NCBI RefSeq assembly: GCF_000003815.2
Contig: NC_049991.1
Location: 16,308,971-16,372,970 of the forward strand
Source of the DNA: Branchiostoma floridae
Taxonomy: Eukaryota > Chordata > Leptocardii > Amphioxiformes > Branchiostomatidae
Direction: 5' to 3'
Length of the DNA: 64,000 bases
Part shown: positions 61,301-64,000 of the stretch, one piece after another
How the letters are laid out: every line of letters starts with the position of its first letter
Position numbering within the stretch: position 1 is the first letter of the stretch
The notes under the pieces: model-generated
Databases searched by the model: none
What the model was told of the DNA's origin: nothing
Seen by the model: only the letters and a program-made list of their open reading frames with translations
Translations under genes and position numbers: made by a program

Positions 61301-63370
61301 TACAGAGGTGTGTATGTGGACTGTCTGTCAATAGCTGGGATACCCTACCCTAGGTGTTAGCCTCAACACTACTTTGGACTCTCAAGGGTTTGCTGACCAC
61401 AAAACACTTGGAAACAGACAGACTCTGTCTGGTTTGAATTAGGCTATTCAGGACCATGTTTTTTTCTGTTAATTAAAAAAATACTCATCCCCTAACCATA
61501 TGGGCATGTAAAATAATGGTTGGGATTTTGGTGCTAGGAAATATTGTAGACAGTTATAAACAACAAGGACTGGACTAGGATTAGTTACTTTTTTCATGTT
61601 TATGCCTAATTCTATCTCGCAAATGTGAAATCTTCAAAGTGAACCCCACCTACCTAATACTTTCCATATGGTAAACCCATTTGTTATCATCTCATATTAC
61701 AGTCAATGTAGGTCATCTTGGATTTACCGTGAAGTTCTCAACTGTTACTGTTACTGGTATATTGGTCTCTTTCCATTCTTTCAAAAGCAGTATGCTGTTT
61801 GGGGTATACACATTGGAAGGGAGAGATCTTGATTTCAGTGATACTGTGATTGTTACAAAAAAAACGAGAATGGTCCTACTCCACACTCCTCTGAAAATCC
61901 TCTGCACACAGCATGTGACCCATAAACAAGTAAGACACATCCCCAGAGACTTCAAGTCCTAAACCATACCACATGTTGGAGAAAAGGGGATCTTCACTAC
62001 CACCAGTAGAATGCAGAAATTTGCAACCATTTCAGATATCATAGGACTGATTCAATAGCTATAAAGTAAACTGTATTGAACAGTATATTCTCAAGTCATG
62101 CATGGAATTCAGCAGTCTTCAGAGATTTGAGCATCACCCCATTTACTCCCACTAGGATAACAGTCATCACACTTTTTTGCAATCAATTAGTTACAGCAGG
62201 GTGCTCAGCCCAACACAACTTTCAGTATCATTGACAAAAGGACATTTTGTCCTACATTCAGACAAAAATAACAGGGCCTTTTGATTTGCCAATGCCTGCA
62301 TATTCCTTACTTTCCTGTGTATCACTCCTCCTGATTCATTCTGACCAATCAGGAGAAGCAATACACACCGGGCTGGCCGGAATCTATGTCACAGTGTCAT
62401 AAACAACATGGAATGGGGCCTTCTGATTGGACTGCGGCGCCTGGCTATATGATAATAAATGTTAAATGAAAATGTGTCTTCAGTGCTCTGTAATGGATCA
62501 TTGGCTGTAGTTTCAACCGTTTAATGAAAATGGATCTTACCTGCTTCAGCCGGCTGCAATGGATCATTGGCTGGAGTTCCAACAAATATGACATCATCAT
62601 CATCAGTGGCATTCTGGGAAGGACAGCCTGGTAGGTGAGGTGGCACAACAGTGTTGGGTCCTGCTGGGAGGATTTATTTGTTATTTTTTTTAACAAAAAA
62701 TTGTTTATTGGATCTTCAGATTACTGTGCAATTCAGGGCCCAGTTTTAGAGCCCTACTACATTTTTAAGGATCACATCATTATAAAACCTTCAGCTTTGA
62801 ACAAGTTATTTTTAAACAGGCAACGCTGATATCGCTAAACAGGAGTTGTGTTTCTCACATGCAACATTCAAACCATCCATTTTGGTTAAAAAGGGGTTTC
62901 AGAATTTGTATTATGCAGTATTTTCAAACTATTCCATTTTGGAACCACCATCCACTGACTTGAAAAGCGACATTCAAGGAAGAGGAGTCTAAGAGGCCAT
63001 TCACATCAGGGTCCGGTCTCCCAAGCTGAATCATGACCTGAATCGTGACGGTATGTTGCTCCTATACAGTACTGTAAATGCATTTAAGTTTGCCGGATTG
63101 CGCTACTGCAAACTAAAAATCACTGCAAACAGTCCATTTTCCGGCTACCAAGAAATTAAATCCCCACCAACTTAAATACATTCAGAGTACCATATGCTAG
63201 CTTCTCACCAGCAGCAAACTAGTCATGAGTAACAGTTTAATTTCCCAGACTCCTACAAAAAAGTACAAACATGTCCTGTCTGTGAACCTACCCAGGGTTC
63301 CCTGCGACACCAGGTTCACTGCCACACACCCAGGACAGGACTGGGACACCGCACCCCAGCCACTGTGAGG
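45862..63370 (-). CDS. Very large zinc-binding, SUMO-motif protein, zgc:112980/RIN13-like; 3' ten exons
   Basis: Ten exons join without a phase error to 7530 bp (2509 codons plus stop); the start lies right of 63370. From the N side: a short cysteine segment (SQSCPGCVAV); an acidic SIM-like DDDDVIFVGTP; HARGDCKIHSF; then YCEKCYCFMCDVPANQC and HC, a cysteine cluster; a second cluster CLCTCH ... CEVCKAHH; and a mostly helical domain of about 700 residues with CQNCNYD. After this come a Pro/Gln/Ser-rich stretch (about 700 residues), a second SIM-like IVLISDSEED, two tandem repeat blocks, and a lysine/arginine-rich tail with a likely nuclear signal. The H-A-R-x-D-C ... YC-x2-CYC-x-x-CD-x-PA pattern is that of a family I remember from fish zgc:112980 and plant RIN13 (PANTHER PTHR33443). 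Its biochemical role is not known to me. A nuclear, SUMO-linked role is inference. Confidence 0.85.
47640..48017 (-). repeat. In-frame 126-bp tandem repeat, three copies
   Basis: The marker TCTGGTTCA recurs at 47693, 47819 and 47945. Each unit encodes 42 acidic residues including TEHMQVEEDTVVLENN, PEPDPDNTNFWES and QEENE. Two more diverged units follow toward 47430. Confidence 0.95.
48046..48390 (-). repeat. In-frame 69-bp tandem repeat, five copies
   Basis: The plus-strand marker TGAGACCTTTCAG falls at 48062 (variant), 48131, 48200, 48269 and 48338, exactly 69 bp apart. Each unit encodes 23 residues of the form SERSHQATLxSEEN then xxEVQN. The exact multiple of three keeps the frame. Confidence 0.95.
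52520..52635. mobile_element. Foldback element in the large gene's last intron
   Basis: CTTGTAAACACAACCAGGAT then GGTACTCACA pairs with TGTGAGTACC then ATCCTGGTTGTGTTCACAAG. The interior has GTCTGTCAGACC and ATCGAAACGTTGG. Confidence 0.85.
52880..52996 (-). CDS. Large gene, 117-bp exon
   Basis: Phase 2 to 2, acceptor TTTGTAG and donor GTATGA. It encodes IDELLMDIFVLVKTTPALRK and SVVANLTEMLNREGVRHP. Its last two bases combine with the next exon to make tryptophan. Confidence 0.9.
53450..53515 (-). CDS. Large gene, 66-bp exon
   Basis: Phase 2 to 2, acceptor TTGACAG and donor GTAAGT. It encodes RNVGYKVWETKFYQSRNEIM. Confidence 0.88.
53713..53890. repeat. Dispersed repeat with GCAGGTTAGTGCAGGTAAA, copy 1
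   Basis: The phrase and the following GTGCAGGTAT recur at 57722-57860, with a fainter echo at 53972. It contains an inverted pair TACCTGCACCTAACCTGCA against the phrase itself, so the copy folds back. Confidence 0.6.
54134..54283 (-). CDS. Large gene, exon 54134-54283
   Basis: 150 bp, phase 2 to 2, acceptor TTGCAG and donor GTGAGT. It encodes YSLVREKLLDAVKEAKAE, then GMVMLDSLVHVLVLEK; the pattern suggests amphipathic helices. Confidence 0.9.
54480..54910 (+). mobile_element. LINE 3' fragment inserted antisense in an intron
   Basis: The frame at 54546-54743 ends FQGPTVWNKLSAGQRQRTTQ then AAFKNGLI, the usual C-terminus of CR1-like reverse-transcriptase proteins. A 3' UTR with an A-rich tail (AAAAGAAAAGAAAAAAATGA) follows. 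It sits just beside the partial exon duplicate. Confidence 0.7.
54920..54957 (-). pseudogene. Partial duplicate of the 3' end of the 55052-55202 exon
   Basis: It encodes EVCKAHHQVEQY and keeps a GTAAGC donor. The two coding differences from the parent exon are both synonymous (GCA/GCC, CAT/CAC). The 5' part of the exon is missing; an AG (AGGAAGAAAG) lies directly upstream, so use as an alternative exon cannot be excluded. Confidence 0.7.
55052..55202 (-). CDS. Large gene, exon with second cysteine cluster
   Basis: 151 bp, phase 1 to 2, donor GTAAGT. It encodes RRTDELVRGIQEEYVTFRKG, KPCLCTCHQLVAG and WCEVCKAHHQVEQY. A copy of the last 38 bases plus donor is at 54920-54957. Confidence 0.92.
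55387..55420. repeat. (TG)n / TATG microsatellite
   Basis: Short TG runs interrupted by two TATG units in an intron of the large gene. Confidence 0.9.
55599..55740 (-). CDS. Large gene, exon with CQQW and HC
   Basis: 142 bp, phase 0 to 1, acceptor TTGCAG and donor GTATGG. It encodes CQQWTNPAGAHCNAYKCPSW, completing the cysteine/histidine set, then LLSRLTVELMTQEVRDA. Confidence 0.92.
56215..56308 (-). CDS. Large gene, exon with YCEKCYCFMCD
   Basis: 94 bp, phase 2 to 0, acceptor CTCCAG and donor GTGGGT. It encodes EVDLTTIGPVESNAKYCEKC then YCFMCDVPANQ, the core of the module. Confidence 0.92.
57718..57860. repeat. Dispersed repeat with GAGGTTAGTGCAGGTAAA, copy 2
   Basis: Collinear with 53713-53890 but without the right-hand inverted part. 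Confidence 0.55.
58105..58214 (+). ncRNA. 5S-rRNA-derived sequence, head of a SINE
   Basis: CGATCTCGGAAGTTAAGC, TTCTTGGATGGCCACCCAGG and GGATGCTGTAGCC match in order the 5S rRNA segments around the A box, the C box and the 3' end. The first third is much diverged and the intermediate region changed, so it cannot be a working 5S gene. A further 150 bases with GGGACGTACAGCATGGGTCC, ending in ATTATTATCATT repeats, look like a SINE body and tail (SINE3-like). Confidence 0.8.
58215..58368 (+). mobile_element. Body and tail of the 5S-derived SINE
   Basis: It follows the 5S-like head directly and ends in an AT-rich simple tail 14 bases before the next exon's donor. The extent is inferred. Confidence 0.55.
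58382..58502 (-). CDS. Large gene, exon with HARGDC
   Basis: 121 bp, phase 1 to 2, donor GTGAGT. It encodes TMLSDEDDLLVTFVSLPE and YPHARGDCKIHSFK, the start of the cysteine-rich module. Confidence 0.88.
59598..59772. mobile_element. MITE, 175 bp, with 41-bp inverted ends
   Basis: CGCTAGTTCACCTTTATCCG then TTGGGTAACC and ATATCCGTTG pair with CAACGGATATACGTTACC then CGGATAAAGGTAAACTAGCG at the right. About 36 of 41 positions pair. Confidence 0.9.
60124..60197. repeat. Hairpin-forming inverted repeat
   Basis: TTCTACTGGGGCTCCTTGCA then ATCACTGC pairs with GCAGTGAGTGCAAGGAGCC then CCGGTAGAA across a 12-base loop. Part of the right arm (GGTAGAAAACGGAT) is also found at 44421. Confidence 0.85.
62541..62660 (-). 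CDS. Large gene, exon with first SIM-like motif
   Basis: 120 bp, phase 1 to 1, acceptor CAGCAG and donor GTAAGA. It encodes PNTVVPPHLPGCPSQ and TDDDDVIFVGTPAND. The V-I-F-V core next to four aspartates fits a SUMO-interacting motif in inverse orientation. Confidence 0.8.
63292..63370 (-). CDS. Large gene, first exon visible
   Basis: 79 bp, phase 0 to 1, acceptor TTTCAG and donor GTAGG. It encodes PHSGWGAVSQSCPGCVAV and NLVSQGTLG. Its 5' neighbour was not identified in 63371-64000. Confidence 0.75.
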
Positions 63371-63524
63371 CTGAAACACATCATGAGAAGAGAAAAATGT
63401 AAATTTTTTGTTATAATTATTAAATATTCCATCCATCAGGATGCAAAGAACAAGGAGAAGAAATATTCTATCCCCAGTCAATTAATGTTATTAAAGTCTA
63501 GAAATGTCAGCAAGCTACATTTCT

Positions 63525-63640
63525 TAAGATTTGATTTTTTATTTGGTTTATTTGGCTGTATAAAAATACAAGGGCCCACAAAACTAGCTAGAGGCTACCA
63601 TAAAGGATTACCCTTAGCTAGTACATAACTGCAAAATATG
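63525..63640 (-). mobile_element. Possible LINE 3' end on the minus strand
   Basis: Read on the minus strand, CCCTTGTATTTTTATACAGC leads to CAAATAAACCAAATAAA, a tail common to CR1-like elements. No coding remnant was seen. Confidence 0.35.
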
Positions 63641-64000
63641 CAATTCACAATAAAATGGTCACAATGCAATGCCCTGTAAATGCATTTACAGATACATATC
63701 TTTTTTTACATTCTAGGTTATACAACAAGAATATGAGCTGGCAAAATATGGACATATGGACAAAATATGAAATATTTGACGATTCTTATGATATACATGT
63801 GAAAAACACTGGCAACAGACACATATGTTCAAACTGTCTCCCAAAAATTCAAATAGAGTTACATGTTTTCTTATAAGAACTACTAACAGTGCAGTGCAGG
63901 TGAACAATATCACAACTACATGTTCCATTATTCTAAGCAGGTACGGGGTCTGAACGAGGTCACAGGTGAAGGTCACTTTACTACCAGCTAATAAACAAAA

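Larger units (their letters stand above)
58503..62540. other. 4.0-kb intron of the large gene
   Basis: Holds the 59598 MITE and the 60124 hairpin. Several plus-strand frames (for example 60636-61063) lack motifs and are not called. Confidence 0.6.

Noticed and set aside
1..64000. tRNA genes
   Set aside because: I looked by eye for B-box GGTTCGANNCC with a paired acceptor stem on both strands and found none; a covariance search would be decisive.

Overview
The window is animal nuclear DNA: intron-rich genes with GT-AG splice sites, many small inverted-repeat and LINE-derived elements, several tandem satellites and a 100-N scaffold gap. Gene content (an ST8Sia-type sialyltransferase, a B3GNTL1 orthologue, a melatonin-receptor-like GPCR) and the dense repeats with short introns suggest an invertebrate chordate, most likely an amphioxus (Branchiostoma). 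The species is inferred from gene and repeat style, not from an alignment.

Layout. 1-9269 (minus strand): the 5' nine coding exons of B3GNTL1, recently named QTGAL, the queuosine-tRNA galactosyltransferase; its last ~80 codons lie left of the window. 9270-28700: about 19 kb without a supported gene, filled with foldback/MITE elements, LINE 3' ends, three tandem satellites (102-, 115- and 141-bp units) and a 435-bp tandem duplication. 28713-30466 (plus strand): a class A GPCR with its coding sequence in one exon, preceded by a probable TATA box, a non-coding first exon, an intron and two upstream ORFs. 30467-36506: repeats only. 36507-42747 (minus strand): a complete ST8Sia-like alpha-2,8-sialyltransferase in three coding exons, possibly with an extra in-frame 5' exon; its first intron holds the scaffold gap inside a large inverted repeat, several transposon copies and a possible plus-strand first exon. 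42860-45861: no gene seen. 45862 to beyond 63370 (minus strand): the 3' ten exons of a very large gene (at least 2509 codons) with an N-terminal cysteine-rich zinc-binding module, two SUMO-interaction-like motifs, two families of internal tandem repeats and a basic tail. I relate it, from memory, to the poorly described zgc:112980/RIN13-like family.

The genes do not form a pathway. Two code for glycosyltransferases of unrelated folds and sites (cytosolic tRNA modification; Golgi glycan capping). The most interesting object is the large minus-strand gene, reconstructed here from ten exons whose reading phases all agree. Other points of interest are a 5S-rRNA-derived SINE in one of its introns, partial duplications of exon 3' ends with their splice donors in two different genes, and two neighbouring satellites that share a ten-base core.
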